NCBI GenBank assembly: GCA_016946835.1 | Contig: JACVTC010000020.1 | Location: 1,575,001-1,610,000 of the forward strand | Source of the DNA: Neocallimastix lanati (nom. inval.) | Taxonomy: Eukaryota > Neocallimastigomycota > Neocallimastigomycetes > Neocallimastigales > Neocallimastigaceae | DNA: 35,000 nucleotides | Direction of reading: 5' to 3' | Shown: positions 1-16,789 of the stretch, piece by piece | Position numbering within the stretch: the first letter of the stretch is position 1 | How the letters are laid out: every line of letters starts with the position of its first letter | Program-made: the position numbers and the translations under genes | Notes under the pieces: model-generated | Seen by the model: only the letters and a program-made list of their open reading frames with translations | What the model was told of the DNA's origin: nothing | Databases searched by the model: none

Positions 1-32
1 TTTATTTTTATTTTTATTTTTATTTTTTTTTT

Positions 33-95
<63 letters not shown>

Positions 96-302
96 TCATA
101 TAAAAAAAGTTATATATAAAAATATAAATATAAAAACATAATATATATATATTTAATTTATATAAAATATCGAGAAAAAATGAAAGATAAAAAAAAATGT
201 TAAAGAAAGGATTTATAGAGTTAACATAGAAGTTATATGTATATATTATTTACAAATTATTTATACATTTCTTTTTATATATATATATATATATATATAT
301 AC
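1..302 (-). other. Intron of the Swd2-like gene, with a (TTTA)n tract at about 35-96
   Basis: This follows the donor of the last visible Swd2 exon in the sense direction. It holds a perfect tetranucleotide tract, AT dinucleotides and A-rich sequence. No open frame resembling the missing last WD40 blade is present, so the final exon or exons must lie left of position 1. Confidence 0.7.
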
Positions 303-1121
303 CTGAATAAATATATTTAACATCTGGAGTAAATCCTGCGGCTAAATTTAATTGACATTTATTTTCAAAACTTTCAATGGTTTGAAGAACCGTTCCATCA
401 TAGGCATCAATAACATAAATAATGTTGACATTCGTTGAAATTAATATATATTTACCATCATTACTAAATTTTAAGGAAGTCCATTCTACTGGTCCCTGTG
501 TATCTACATTAATTTCAAATACTTCAAATGGGCCCTTTATATATAGATAGATATATATATAATGATATATTTGTTATATTAATTTATTGTGTTATATTGA
601 ATATTAAACATTAAAATGAGATATATTATTGATGGATTGGGATTGAATATACAATAAATATAGAAATTTTATATTATTAATATTAATATTATTATCGTTA
701 TTATTATTTTTAAAATAAATTATTTATTGTTGGTATATAATTATATTAATTATTATAATATTTAATCATTTATTAAAAATAAAAAAATAAAAATTAAAAA
801 AAAAAAAAAATAAAAATAAAATAAAAATTAAAAAAATATATATATATATATATTAAAAACAAAAATAATAATAATAGTAATAGTAATAATAATAAAAAAA
901 ATAAAATAAAATAAAAAATACAATAAATTAATATCATAGTATATAATAAATAAATTATTAAAATTTTAATATAATATATAATGAGAAATTACATTTTGAT
1001 AATCTTTCAAATCATAAAGGTGAATACGATATGAGTCAATGCCTACTGCAAATATATATCCTGCATGGTCAAATGCTACGCATTGTTTGGCATTATTTTT
1101 TTCTTGTAAGTTTATTATACC

Positions 1122-1180
<59 letters not shown>

Positions 1181-1885
1181 ATTTAATTATTATAAAAAAA
1201 TATATATATATATTTATTTTTCCCATTCCAAATTAACAACAGTAAAATATAAATATAAATATTTATAAAGAAATAAAATTATAATTATTAATTTATTATA
1301 TTTTAGTTTATTTGTATTTGTATATCTATTATTATTTTTAAAATTAACATTTACTTGACAAACAGGGGTTCTGGTATCCCATAAACGTATAGTTTGATCT
1401 ATGGATGAAGAAAGGAAAAGATCATCCATCGGTGACATTTCTAAACATGTTACTCTTTATAATTATTAATAAAAATATAATATTAATAATTATATATATA
1501 TATATATATAAATTTTAATATTTTAACTTTTTTAAAAATTTTACAAAAACTTTTTTAAAAAAAATAATAATTACTCTACTTAGAGATAAATGAATATATA
1601 TATACTTTGATACAACCAAATTATAAAATTATCCATAATTTTTACCTTTGGGTATGTCCTTTAAAATATCTTAAATATTTATTATCATACAAAGATAAGT
1701 ATCTTATGGTATCTTTATAAAGTATAAGTACAAAAAAAAAAATCCGTATTTAAAATTTAAAAATGATTTGAAATTTCAAATAGTAATAATAATAATAATA
1801 AATATATAAATAAATATTATTTTAGTAAAATAAAAATTGAAATTGAAATTATCAATGTATATTATTAAATATTAGCTAATAATAT

Positions 1886-1926
<41 letters not shown>

Positions 1927-2737
1927 ATCTTCTTTTGTAGAAGCATATATAATATTATTTTGACTATGTGTAAATCTTGCAAGATCACAGCCATATTTTT
2001 TACTATAAATAGTCCTTACTTGTCTTTATTATTATTATTATTAATAAATAGAGTTTATTATTATATTTAATAAATATATATTATAATAAAATGAGTAAAA
2101 GGTATATATGAAAACTTTTTTTTTATTATTATTATTCTTTTATATATATAATATATGCTTAGAATTCTTAAAATTTATAAAATATAAATATGAAAATAAA
2201 AATAAAATATATTATGATAATTACTTTCCCTGTTTGCAATCATAGAGATGTATAGATTCATCCTGTGATGCCGTTACACAAAATTCTCCTTTTGCATCAA
2301 AATCTATAGATGTAATATGCTTTGAACAATCTTTAAATATTTTTCCTTTTTTTTTTTTTTTATTTTATAATTTATTATTTGTATAGATTTAAATATATAT
2401 AGTGATGAATGATGATATTGAAAGATATAAACAATAATAACAAAAAATGTATGACAAATTTTAATTTATATATTTTTAATTTGTATTTTTTTTATTCAAT
2501 TTTAAGTATATATATATTATTTTTTTTTTACTCTTTTTTATTTTATTTTATTTATTATTATTATTATTATTTTTTTTTTTTTTTTTTTTTTTGAAATTAT
2601 ACTATTACTTAATACATATATTAATATGTAAAATGAAAAACTAAGAATAAAATTTTTTGATAATTACCAACTGACATTGAATTTAATACGCTATTTGTTA
2701 AGGCTTCGCCTTCTTGTTTTGTACTTGAAGATGACAT
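303..2737 (-). CDS. SWD2: WDR82/Swd2-like WD40 repeat protein, seven exons visible, 3' end beyond the left edge
   Basis: Exons (plus coordinates, read right to left): 2737-2668, 2345-2225, 2023-1926, 1712-1646, 1454-1355, 1121-993 and 534-303. All junctions are GT-AG and phase-consistent, giving 272 residues. The order of recognisable segments follows human WDR82: an N-terminal blade ending LYDCKQGK, then [51 protein letters not shown], an [19 protein letters not shown] blade, and [18 protein letters not shown]82 is about 313 residues, so roughly 40-45 C-terminal residues are missing; the last visible exon ends at a donor (302-301) whose intron runs out of the window. In known systems this beta-propeller is a subunit of the Set1/COMPASS H3K4 methyltransferase and, in yeast, of the cleavage/polyadenylation factor, linking Pol II to chromatin marking and termination. 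Start chosen at the only ATG opening exon 1. I am very sure of the family. Confidence 0.93.
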
Positions 2738-3234
2738 TTTTTTTTTTTTTTTTAATTATTATCACAATTTTTATTGTTCTATACTTATATGAAAATGTGA
2801 AAAAAAAAAAAAAAAAAGTTTTAAATGATTCTATGGATATATATAATGAAGTGGTTTATTACTTTTTTATTTATTTTTTATAAAATATTTTATTGTTTTA
2901 TATAATAAATAAATAATTAAATTAATTCAATAATTTATAAATTATTATTATTATTATTATTATTATTATTTCTCTATAAAGTTGTATTTTCAAAAAATAT
3001 TTTTATTTCTTTTTATAATATTTTTTTTTCTAAAATACTTTAAATTACTTTATATATTATATATATATAATATATAATTTGAAAGATTATTATAAATTAA
3101 ATTTATTTATAATAATAAATATAGTAAATAATATATTAAATATTAAATAAAAAATGATCAAAAAAAAAAATTTTTTTTTTAAATAAATTTAATCTATTAA
3201 TTTATGGACAAACATTTTAAAGTAGTTTTTTTTA

Positions 3235-3289
<55 letters not shown>

Positions 3290-3768
3290 GATGAAATACA
3301 CTATAAATAAATGAATAAATAATTAAATATATTATATAATAAAAGGGAATTACAAAAGATAGATTAAAAAAAAAAAAAAAAAAAAAAATACTCTTATAAT
3401 ATTTTATTCTACTTTAAATATGATAAAACAGAAACTAATTACACACATATATACACATATTTACATTATTTTTTTTTATTTTTTTTAATTCTTTAAATAA
3501 ATTATTTATTATTATTATATATTTTTTTTTAATAGACCAAAATAAAAATTATTATATTTTAAGTTGGTTAATTATTATATATAATTATTATATATATACA
3601 TATATATGTATATATTTTTCTTGACTGTCTTCTATAGTAACATTTTTATTAATATTTATTTTTATGTTATTATTATTGTTATATATAAAATTTTTAATTA
3701 TTGTTATTTTACAATTTGAATTGATAAATAATATATATAATAAGGAGAAAAAGTGAAATAATTTAAAA
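2738..3768. other. Intergenic: upstream of Swd2, downstream of RPB4
   Basis: Two co-oriented minus-strand genes are separated by about 1 kb of A/T sequence. It holds (TTA)n runs at about 2942-2970 and 3239-3289 and several homopolymers. No conserved frame or RNA gene is visible. Confidence 0.6.
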
Positions 3769-5084
3769 TTAAGCGTAAACTTTTAATGCATGCATTTCTT
3801 CTAATAATTGTTGTAAACGATCATTCTTTATTCTTTTTAAACTACAAATGAATATAAAATATTATATTGTTGTATTGAACACAAATAAATATATATAATA
3901 AATATAAATAAAAAGTAAATAAAAAAAAAAAAAAAAAAAAAAAGATAAATTATTATTTCAACATGAAAATTATTATATTTTATATATAAATAAATGTATA
4001 ATAAAAAAGAATTTGTTTAATATATATATTATTATTATTATTTTATTACCTTGGAATTAATTCTCTAGCTTCTTCAGCAGATTCACAACTTAAATTAACT
4101 AATTGAGCAACTTCAAATTGTCTAAATTCATTAATTGGGAAAATTCTAATTTTAAAATTATTGTAGTCATTTTTTTTTTTTTTTTTTTTTTTTTTTTGGT
4201 TAATGTACAGTTCATTTATTTATTTTATTCAAAGAAATAAATAATTTAATATTTTAATATCTTAATTATTATTACTACTATATATATATATTAAATATTA
4301 AATATTACTTTCTCATTTCTTTAACAGCTTCATGATTTTGGTATTTTCCGAATTGGTTACAGTAATTCATAGTTTTTTGAAAAACTCTTTTTTTTTTTTT
4401 TTTTAATTTTAATTATTATTAATAAAAATAATATATATATAATATATATATATATTTTAATTTATTAAAATTTCTATTAATTAGTATTTTTTTTTATAAA
4501 GGTAAGAATATTTACTCTGATAATGAACTTTCACCCATATCATTTTCAGATAAACGATTTTCTTTTTGAACTTCCATTAAAACTTTAACTTCAGCTATGA
4601 AAAGACATTGAGTATTTTGAAATTCTATTTTTTTTTTTTTTTTTAATAATGTATATTTATTTTTATTTTATTTTATTTAAGTTAAAATAAAAAATAGATT
4701 ATTTAAAAAATAAATTAGTTTTTCATAATAAATCTTAAATGGATTATTAATATTATTATTTTTTTATTTTATTTGGAAATAAATATATCTAATTGTTTAC
4801 TAGATATTTATATCATTATTAATATTTTCTTTCTTTCTTTTTTTTTTTTTTTTTTGATAATATTTAATATTAGATTTTTATTTGAATTTCAATTTTTATA
4901 TATATATATATATAAAAACAAATATATATAAAAATCTTGTTTGATGAAATACCTTCACCAAATTTTATAAAAAAAAAAAAAATCTTGTTTGATGGATACC
5001 TTCACCAAATTTTAATTTAGATGCATCATCTTCTTCTAATTGACCACGATGAATTCTTTCGTTTTCTGTAGGTACTGAAGCCAT
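3769..5084 (-). CDS. RPB4: DNA-directed RNA polymerase II subunit Rpb4, five exons
   Basis: Exons 5084-5000, 4624-4516, 4386-4309, about 4146-4050 and 3841-3769 encode about 146 residues; human POLR2D has 142. Matching segments run in order: EEDDASKLKFGE, EFQNTQCLFIAEVKVLM, SLSEVFQKTMNYCNQFGKY, EFRQFEVAQLVNLSCESAEE, ARELIP and SLKRIKNDRLQQLLEEM. The C-terminal helical bundle is the HRDC-like Rpb4 domain. Rpb4 pairs with Rpb7 to form the Pol II stalk, which contacts emerging RNA and has roles in initiation and mRNA fate. Two oddities: the 3' end of exon 1 with its donor is duplicated inside intron 1, and the exon 3/exon 4 junction is one base out of phase when canonical GT-AG sites are used. 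The second points to a homopolymer indel or an unusual site. The frame on either side is fixed by homology, so family assignment is secure. Confidence 0.92.
4931..5014. repeat. Tandem duplication of the RPB4 exon 1 end and 5' splice site
   Basis: Two copies of about 34-37 bp (4931-4967 and 4981-5014) differ by about two changes and are separated by an A-tract. The right copy holds the donor that keeps Rpb4 in phase (GT at 4999-4998). The left copy holds a second donor-like GAAG/GTATTT (GT at 4952-4951). Reading through to the left copy meets an in-frame TAA. Confidence 0.85.
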
Positions 5085-5637
5085 TTTTAAAAAATTATAT
5101 TCTTAATTGCTTGGATAAATGAAAAAACAAAGATTGAAAAAGAGAAAAAATTATATAATAAAAAAAAATAGAAAAAGAAAAAGAAATTTTTTATAGCAAT
5201 TTAGATTTAATTTTAAATTTATATTAAAAAAATAAAAAAAATTATATATACAGAATTCAATATAAGTTTTTTATATATTTTATAAAAAAAAAATTTTTCC
5301 TTTATATTTAATTATTTTTTTTAAAAATAAAAAAAAAAGAAGAAAAAAAAAAAAGAATTTAAAAGAATAAATAAAAGAATAAAAGAAATTATATAATATT
5401 TTATTAAATAAAATAAAAAATTTTATTATATATTATAATATATTAAGAATACAATTTATTATATATATTAATTTTTTTAAAAAAATAGAAAGATTAAATA
5501 AAATATTTTAAAAAAATAATTTTTTTGATTAATGTCCAATCTAGTTATTTTATTTTTTATTTTTAAATTTTCAGTTTTTGTTTTGTTTAAAAAAAAATTA
5601 AAATAAAAATAAAAAGGAAAGGAAAGGAAAAAGAAAT
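5085..5637. promoter_or_regulatory. Divergent intergenic region between RPB4 and the 51-residue protein gene
   Basis: This 553-bp spacer must hold both promoters. It is A/T-only with A-tracts. A purine-rich leader with repeated GGAAA lies directly before the ATG at 5638. No specific factor site can be named. Confidence 0.5.
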
Positions 5638-5793
5638 ATGAATCTTCCAAATATAAGACAAATTTTTAAAGAATCTCGTTCAACAGGAGAAGAAAGAAGA
5701 ATTAAAAATAATTCATTTTATAAATTTTGTACTTTTGTTACTCTTTCAATAACATTTATTCATTTAAGAAACAAAAATTTCAATCTTTCATAA
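5638..5793 (+). CDS. Small single-pass membrane protein, 51 residues
   Basis: One short intronless frame, ATG at 5638 to TAA at 5791-5793. The N-terminal half is charged and basic, including RSTGEERRIK at about residues 14-23. One hydrophobic stretch follows at about 28-43 (FYKFCTFVTLSITFIHL), then a short basic tail. Codon use (CTT, CGT, TCA, GGA) and base composition stand out from the surrounding A/T sequence, and a purine-rich leader precedes the ATG, as for the confirmed genes here. The size and layout recall small mitochondrial outer-membrane or ER proteins such as Tom5-type subunits, but I see no diagnostic motif and do not claim a family. It is divergent from RPB4 and convergent with the flavoprotein gene. 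Confidence 0.55.
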   Translation: MNLPNIRQIFKESRSTGEERRIKNNSFYKFCTFVTLSITFIHLRNKNFNLS

Positions 5794-6518
5794 AAGATAA
5801 AAAAAAAAAAAAGAAAAGTAATCTTTTGAAAAATAAATAAAATGAATACACATATATATACACAAAAGAGAAAGAAACAACAAATTTTTTAATAATTAAT
5901 AGGGATATATTTATGAAAATATTAGTATATATTTATTTAAAAAATATGTAAAGAAGTTTAATAAAACACAACAAAACGAAATAAAATAAGACAAGACAAA
6001 ATACATATTTATAATATATCAGTAGGGTTTATTTATTTAAATAGAAGAAATAGCAAGAAGAAAAAAATAAACATATATAAAAAAAAAAAATTAAAAGATA
6101 ATTATAAAAAAGGAAAGAATTCTTCATTAAATATAAATACTAATAAATTTAAAAAAAATAGATATTAACTATTTGAACATTATTTTTTAATTATTATTTT
6201 TTTTAATAATAAAAGTATTAATATAATTGTATAAAAAGAAATATAAATATGTTTGAATAAAAAAGTAATTTACATTTTTGAATTTAATATATATAAAATA
6301 CCATCAATTCTTATTTAATATTTGTCATTACATAATATAAATTAAATATTTTTTTTACAAAAACAACAAAAAAAAAATAGTTAAAATAAATAATATAATG
6401 AATTATACATTTTTTTAAAATATTAATCAACAATATAATTGTAGGGATTATAAAATAATATTTTTAAAAAAAATATATATATATAAAAATAATATATTTA
6501 TGTATTAATATATACATA
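5794..6518. other. Convergent 3' intergenic region
   Basis: About 725 bp between two convergent genes. It is A/T-rich with A-tracts and no long frame. AATAAA-like motifs are abundant but uninformative at this composition. Confidence 0.5.
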
Positions 6519-10832
<4,314 letters not shown>

Positions 10833-12197
10833 TTTTTTTTATAAATTAATAATAAAAAAAAAATAATATATATAAAGCTAAATAGTATAAATTACATAAA
10901 TAAATATTTATTAATGGTTAAATTCTATGTGAATATCTTTTTCATTAATAATAAATTTTTATTTAAATTAAATATCTAATCATTGAATATATATATATAT
11001 ATAATTTTATATTATTTTAATTTATTTTATTTTTTTATAATTTCATAAAAAAAAATAAAATAAAATTACTATTATTAATTTCTTTTTTAATATTGAAAAT
11101 TTTAGCTATTTATACCTTGATTTTAAATATATATTTTTTATTAAATAATTATATATTAATTATTATTAATTATTACATATTATTTTTGAAATAATCTAAT
11201 ATAATTAAAATTTATTGATTTTATATAATTAGAACACTTTATAAAATTCACTTATATAGAAGAAAAAAAAAAGTGTGTTCATAAATTTCACAACATCAAA
11301 ATTTTTAAAAAAAATAATTAAAATAATTTTTGATATTAGAAATGAATAAAATGTTAAAATATATAAAAATATACATTTTCTATGTATGGAATAAAATAAC
11401 ACATTTTTTATCATTTTCAATAAAAAAAAAAGTGATATAAATTTTAATTTTTTCTTTTTTTTTTTTTTTTTTTTTTTTTTTTGATATTATTCCCATGCCA
11501 TTGAGGTGCTGAAAATAAGAACTGTTCCATACCGGAAGTAAAAAAAAAAAAAAAAAAAAAAAAAATTATTTTGATTAAATAAAAAAAATATTAAAAAATT
11601 ATACATACAAAAGGTTTAATCAAATTATCATAATTCGGAGAATTTCCGCTTTATTTCCATTTACTATGATGAGTAATAGTTCTATATTTAGTATATATAA
11701 TTAAAATATTATTACTATATTTATTTACATTATGTAAACATATAATGTACTAAATAAAAAAAATTATGGTTTATTTTGGTAATTCTCCATTATTACTATT
11801 TTATTTAATTATTTTTGTTAATAATTAATCTATAATTATTTATTTATAATTGATTTATTTACTTATTTTAAATAGATCTTATTAGATGATATTTTAAATT
11901 TGATTTATTGGTTAAAATTTCCTATTTTCAGATTAAATAAAAAATTAATAATAATAAATAAAATAAGATTATTAATCATTAATATTTAATTATTAATTAT
12001 TAATTATGATAATTATAATAGGGTATGGAATAATTAATACTTTGTAAAAAAAATTTTTTTATATCATTTTTTATTTTAAAATTTAGAACAAATTTTAAAT
12101 TAAAAAAAAAAAATATATATATATAAAAGATTTCTTATTCATATATTTAATCAACAGATTTATTAAATATTTATCACTTAATATAATATAATAAAAG
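10833..12197. promoter_or_regulatory. Divergent intergenic region between the flavoprotein gene and CFD1
   Basis: About 1.36 kb holding both promoters. It is mostly A/T, with two GC-richer islands: 11484-11541 (a dispersed repeat also found near 23.5 kb) and about 11607-11672. A weak hydrophobic frame at 11229-11420 has the composition of non-coding A/T sequence and is not called. Confidence 0.5.
11484..11541 (-). repeat. Small dispersed repeat, copy A
   Basis: A GC-richer island bounded by a T-tract and an A-tract. On the minus strand it resembles 23519-23570: both start near TTTTTA-TTYCYGGT, share CCTCAA, and end CATGGGAATA, about 65-70% alike by eye with small gaps. The same minus frame is open in both copies and gives SG(M/V)...P...HGN(N)IK. 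It may be a decayed element end or an orphan exon; I do not recognise it. Confidence 0.5.
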
Positions 12198-14046
12198 ATG
12201 GCAGAAGCAGCAACTTTCAAGTCTTTAGAAAATGTTAAAAATATTATTATGGTTTTATCTGGTAAAGGTGGTGTCGGTAAAAGTTCTGTTTCCGTACAAC
12301 TTGCTCTTTCATTAGTTCAAAAAGGTCTTAAAGTTGGCATCTTAGATATTGACTTATGTGGTCCAAGTATTCCAAGAATGCTTGGTATTCAAGATAAACA
12401 AATTCACCAATCCTCTAACGGGTATTTATTATTAGTATTATCTTTTTTTTTTTTTTTTCGAAAAAGAAAAAAAAAAAATAAATAAATAAAGTAATATAAT
12501 TTTTGTAAATAGTTTTATTAGAATATATATATATATATATTCAAAAAGTAAAGAAAAAAAAATTGATTTTAATTCATTTTGAAATGTTATATTTAATATG
12601 AATTAAGGGAAAAAATATTAATAGTGATTAATAATTATTATTATATTTCAAATTTTGTATTAAAATAATCATATATTTTTCTTTTCTTGTTTTTATTATT
12701 TTATTTTGTTTTTTATTTATTTTATTTTATCATTTTGAATAGTTGGGTTCCTGTTTATATTGGTAATGAAAAGAATTTCTCTGTTATGTCGGTTGGTTTC
12801 CTTCTTGAAAATCAAGATGATGCCGTTGTATGGAGAGGTCCAAAGAAGTCAGGTAAAATTTTACTTAAAGTATTTATAAATATACTTATATATAAATAAT
12901 TTATAATAAAAATTAATGAAGGAATAAAATTGATTTTATAATTAAATTTTAATTAATTGTTTGTTTAATTCCTTTCCTATATATAATATATAATTTATGA
13001 TAAATATTTTTGAATAATGAAATTTTTTTATTATTTTCCTTATTAAAATAATTATTAATGTATTTCTAAATAAATAATTCAATAAAAATGAATAACAATA
13101 ATAAAAATAAAATAACAATAATTATAATAATTATAATAATAATATAAAAAAAAAAAAAAATAAAAAAAAAAAAAAAGCTATGATAAAGCAATTCTTAGAA
13201 GATGTTTGTTGGGGTGAATTAGATTACTTAGTTATTGATACCCCACCAGGTACTTCTGATGAACACATTTCTATCGTTGAATATTTAAGTAATCTTAATC
13301 CAATGGCTGTTTTAGTTACTACTCCACAAAATGTTGCTATTTCTGATGTTAAGAAAGAATTAAACTTTTGTAGAAAAGTTAATGTTCCAATTTCTGGTAT
13401 TATTGAAAATATGAGTGGTTATGTTTGTCCACATTGTTCAGTAAGTTTTGTTATATGCCTTTTTTTTTTTTTTTTTTTTATAAGTAAATAAATAAATTTT
13501 CCTGAAATATATAAATATATGATATAATAAATATATAATTTATATTAATAATTTAAAAATTATATCATAATTATAATTATTATTTTATATCTATTAAAGG
13601 ATTGTACTCCTATCTTTTCATCTGGTGGTGGTGAAAAATTAGCTAAAGAATATAATATAAAATTCTTAGGTAATAAAGTTAAATTTAATAAATATACATA
13701 CTAATATAAAAATATTTATATATAATATAGTCATATCTGTAGTATTTATAGTATATAATAAATTATATATTATATACCAAAACTATAAAAAATGAAATAT
13801 TAACAATTAATTATTATTATTATTATTGAATATTAAATAACTATATATATATATTTATTGGTGTGTAAAATATACAAATATTATATTTGTTGTTAATATT
13901 TTTATAATACAGGAAAAGTACCAATTGATCCAAAATTTATTGAGGCTATGGAAAAAACTAATACATTTGTAGAATCATACAAAGATTTATCATTAGCCAC
14001 TATTTTTTCAGAAATAATTGATAACATTATTACCACTAAAAATTAA
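12198..14046 (+). CDS. CFD1: Cytosolic Fe-S cluster assembly factor Cfd1/NUBP2, five exons
   Basis: Exons 12198-12421, 12743-12852, 13178-13440, 13600-13669 and 13913-14046 are all GT-AG and phase-consistent, giving 266 residues (human NUBP2 has 271). The deviant Walker A GKGGVGKS lies at residues 22-29, followed by [63 protein letters not shown] and [10 protein letters not shown]. Cys195 and Cys198 of the CPHC motif are the pair that ligates the bridging 4Fe-4S cluster in Nbp35/Cfd1 dimers. The N-terminal four-cysteine extension of Nbp35/NUBP1 is absent, which places this as Cfd1/NUBP2. The family is a cytosolic P-loop NTPase scaffold that assembles Fe-S clusters for cytosolic and nuclear proteins. 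The 3' splice site of intron 2 follows a long A-tract rather than a pyrimidine tract. Confidence 0.95.
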
Positions 14047-14499
14047 GTTCTCTAATACTAACTTTATTATTTATTTTTATTATTATTTATTGTATTAAAT
14101 TATTATTTACATTTAAACGTTAAAATTTATAATTAAAATAATATTAAATTCCATAAAAAAAAAATTATATAATATCGGATATAAAAAAAAAATTTTTTTT
14201 AATAAAATAATTAAAAGTCATTAATTAAATTAATTTAAACCTATACTGATTAAAAAATAATACATACATAAAAAAATAAACATAATTATATGATTTTTAC
14301 AAAAGTATAAAAATTATTTTTAAAAAAAACATTTATATTTATTTATATATATTACTACATAGAAAAATAGAAAGTATATATTTTGTAATAATTTCAAATA
14401 AATATTAGAAAATTATCATAAATATTATAAAATATATAATAAAATAAATCAATAATAAAAAATTAATAAGATAAATAAAAATATGAATTTTATTTATAT

Positions 14500-14720
14500 A
14501 AATGAATGTGTTTGTTTAAAAGAAATTTATAAATAATGTAATTTGAAAGTAATTAAAACATTAATACATTTATTTAAAATTTAAATAAATACATTTATTT
14601 AGAAAAAAATTTTAATGAATACGTTTATTTAAAGAATTTTATAAATAAATATTGTTATTTAAAAAGAATTTTAGAAATTAGTACGTTTATTTAAAAGAAA
14701 TTGATAAATGAGTTCATTTT
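14500..14720. repeat. Degenerate tandem repeat of about 30 bp
   Basis: Six or seven diverged units of the form ATACGTTTATTTAAAAGAAT plus about ten A/T bases follow one another. The ACGTTTATTTA or ACATTTATTTA core recurs at each start. Confidence 0.6.
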
Positions 14721-15435
14721 TTAAAATACTTCTATTTTATACTATATATCGATATCTATATATAGTTATATAATATAATATTTATGTTATATTAAAAAAA
14801 TAAATTATTAAAAAAAAAAATAAATTAATATCATAATGTTACTAATATAAAAAGATAATAATTATATATTATAATTCTTAATAATTATTCTTATATGATA
14901 TTTGTTGCAATTTTAAAAAAAAAAAAAAAAACTAAATTTTATAATTAATGTATTAAAGTAATTATTAAATATTATAATTTTTAATAATTAAATATTATTT
15001 CATATAAACTTGTATAATAAAATATTTTATAATGATTTCTTTTATTAAAAAAAAAAAAAAAAAAAAAAAAAAGTATTATAGAAAACTTTTTTTTTCCTTT
15101 AATTAAATAATCAAAAAAAGTTAAATATCAATATGAATTAATCAAAAATTTTATTTTTCTTAATATTTAATTTTCTCTCTTTTTTTTTTATTCTTTAACT
15201 TTTTACTTTTTGTTTTATTATTATTTAAAATAGTTTTAATTTATTATTTAATATGTTAATAAATTAGTAAAAAAAAATTTCTTTAAAAAATTTTTCATTA
15301 TTATAAAAATATAAAAAATAATTAATAATTTTATTTATATATAAAATATCAATCTCATTGTTCATTGTGTATAAAAAAATATATATTTTTAATGTTTTGT
15401 ATAGTTTTATATCTTATTATTCATTTATTATTTAT

Positions 15436-15822
15436 CATTTAATTTATTATTTATTATTTATTATTTATTATTTATTATTTATTATTTATTATTATTATTT
15501 ATTATTTATTATTTATTATTTATTATTTATTATTTATTATTTATTATTTATTATTTATTATTTATTATTTATTATATAATTATTTATTATTTATTATTTA
15601 TTATTTATTATTTATTATTTATTATTTATTATTTATTATTTATTACTTATTATTTATTAATTATTATTTATTATTTATTATTTATTATTTATTATTTATT
15701 ATTTATTATTTATTATTTATTATTTATTATTTATTATTATTTATTATTATTTATTATTTATTATTTATTATTTATTATTTATTATTTATTATTTATTATT
15801 TATTATTTATTTATTTATTTAT
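15436..15822. repeat. (TTATTTA)n heptanucleotide microsatellite
   Basis: Nearly 390 bp of 7-bp units with a few interruptions, grading into TTTA and TTGATTA variants on the right. Confidence 0.95.
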
Positions 15823-16789
15823 TGATTATTGATTATTAATTATTGATATTTAATTATTTATATTTTATTGATAATTATCTAAATTTATTATATCTATATT
15901 AATTTTTTTGTGATTTGAAATTATTTTATAGAATATTAAACTTTAAATTTCAAATTTAATTACATATATTATATTGTATTGTAATATATGAAATTGACAC
16001 TTATTATCCTATTTTATTTAATCCAATAATTTCATTTTGACATATATAACAATATATTCAATATATTTTTTTAATTTATTTTATTAATTGAATAAAAAAA
16101 AAATAAAATTTAAAATTTTTTTTAAAATAAAAAAAAAAAATAAATAAATAAAAAATTTTTTTATATTAAAAAATAATAATAATTAAGAGAAAAAAATTTT
16201 ATTTTAATTATTTTTAAAGCATATTTTTGTATATACCAGATGTTTTATAAAAAATAAAAATAAAAGAAAAGAAAAGAAAAAAAGTAGTTATACTAAATTA
16301 TATATACATATAAATGATTAAAGTAATAATAAACAATTTTTGATATTTTATAAAAATAAGTAAAATATTTATTATTATTTAATAGTTACTAATTATTTTA
16401 TTTATTTTATATTAAAAATAAATTATTATTATATTGCTTTAAATGAAATTAAATATTATAAAAAAGAATTAATGATAAATATCAAAAAATAAAGATATAA
16501 CGCAAACGGAATAAACTATTTTTTTTTTGTTTTTTTTGTTTTTATAAATATTATATATTGTATTTCAATATAACCATTTCTTATATGTATATCAAAAGTA
16601 TAATACTTTTATAATATATCTAAAAAAGATAATACGAAATTGGGAGAAAAAAAAAAAAAAGCATATTCAATTAGATAATAATAATAATAAAGCTATAATT
16701 ATATCATAATAATTATTCTTTATAATTAAATTAACTATATCAAAAGATAAAATTAAAAGAAAAATAGTAATAATAATAATAATAATAAA

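Larger units (their letters stand above)
14047..16789. other. Intergenic between CFD1 and the Bub1-like gene
   Basis: About 2.7 kb of A/T sequence holding a degenerate 30-bp tandem repeat (about 14500-14720), homopolymers and a long (TTATTTA)n microsatellite (about 15436-15822). The repeat-derived frame at 15358-15579 is not a gene. The last few hundred bases should hold the Bub1-like promoter. Confidence 0.6.

Noticed and set aside
11229-11420. 63-codon hydrophobic minus-strand frame upstream of the flavoprotein gene
   Set aside because: Codon and residue composition equals non-coding A/T sequence; no signal of conservation.
15358-15579. Open frame of 73 codons, mostly Ile/Tyr/Leu/Phe
   Set aside because: It is the translation of the (TTATTTA)n microsatellite; no coding signal beyond the repeat.
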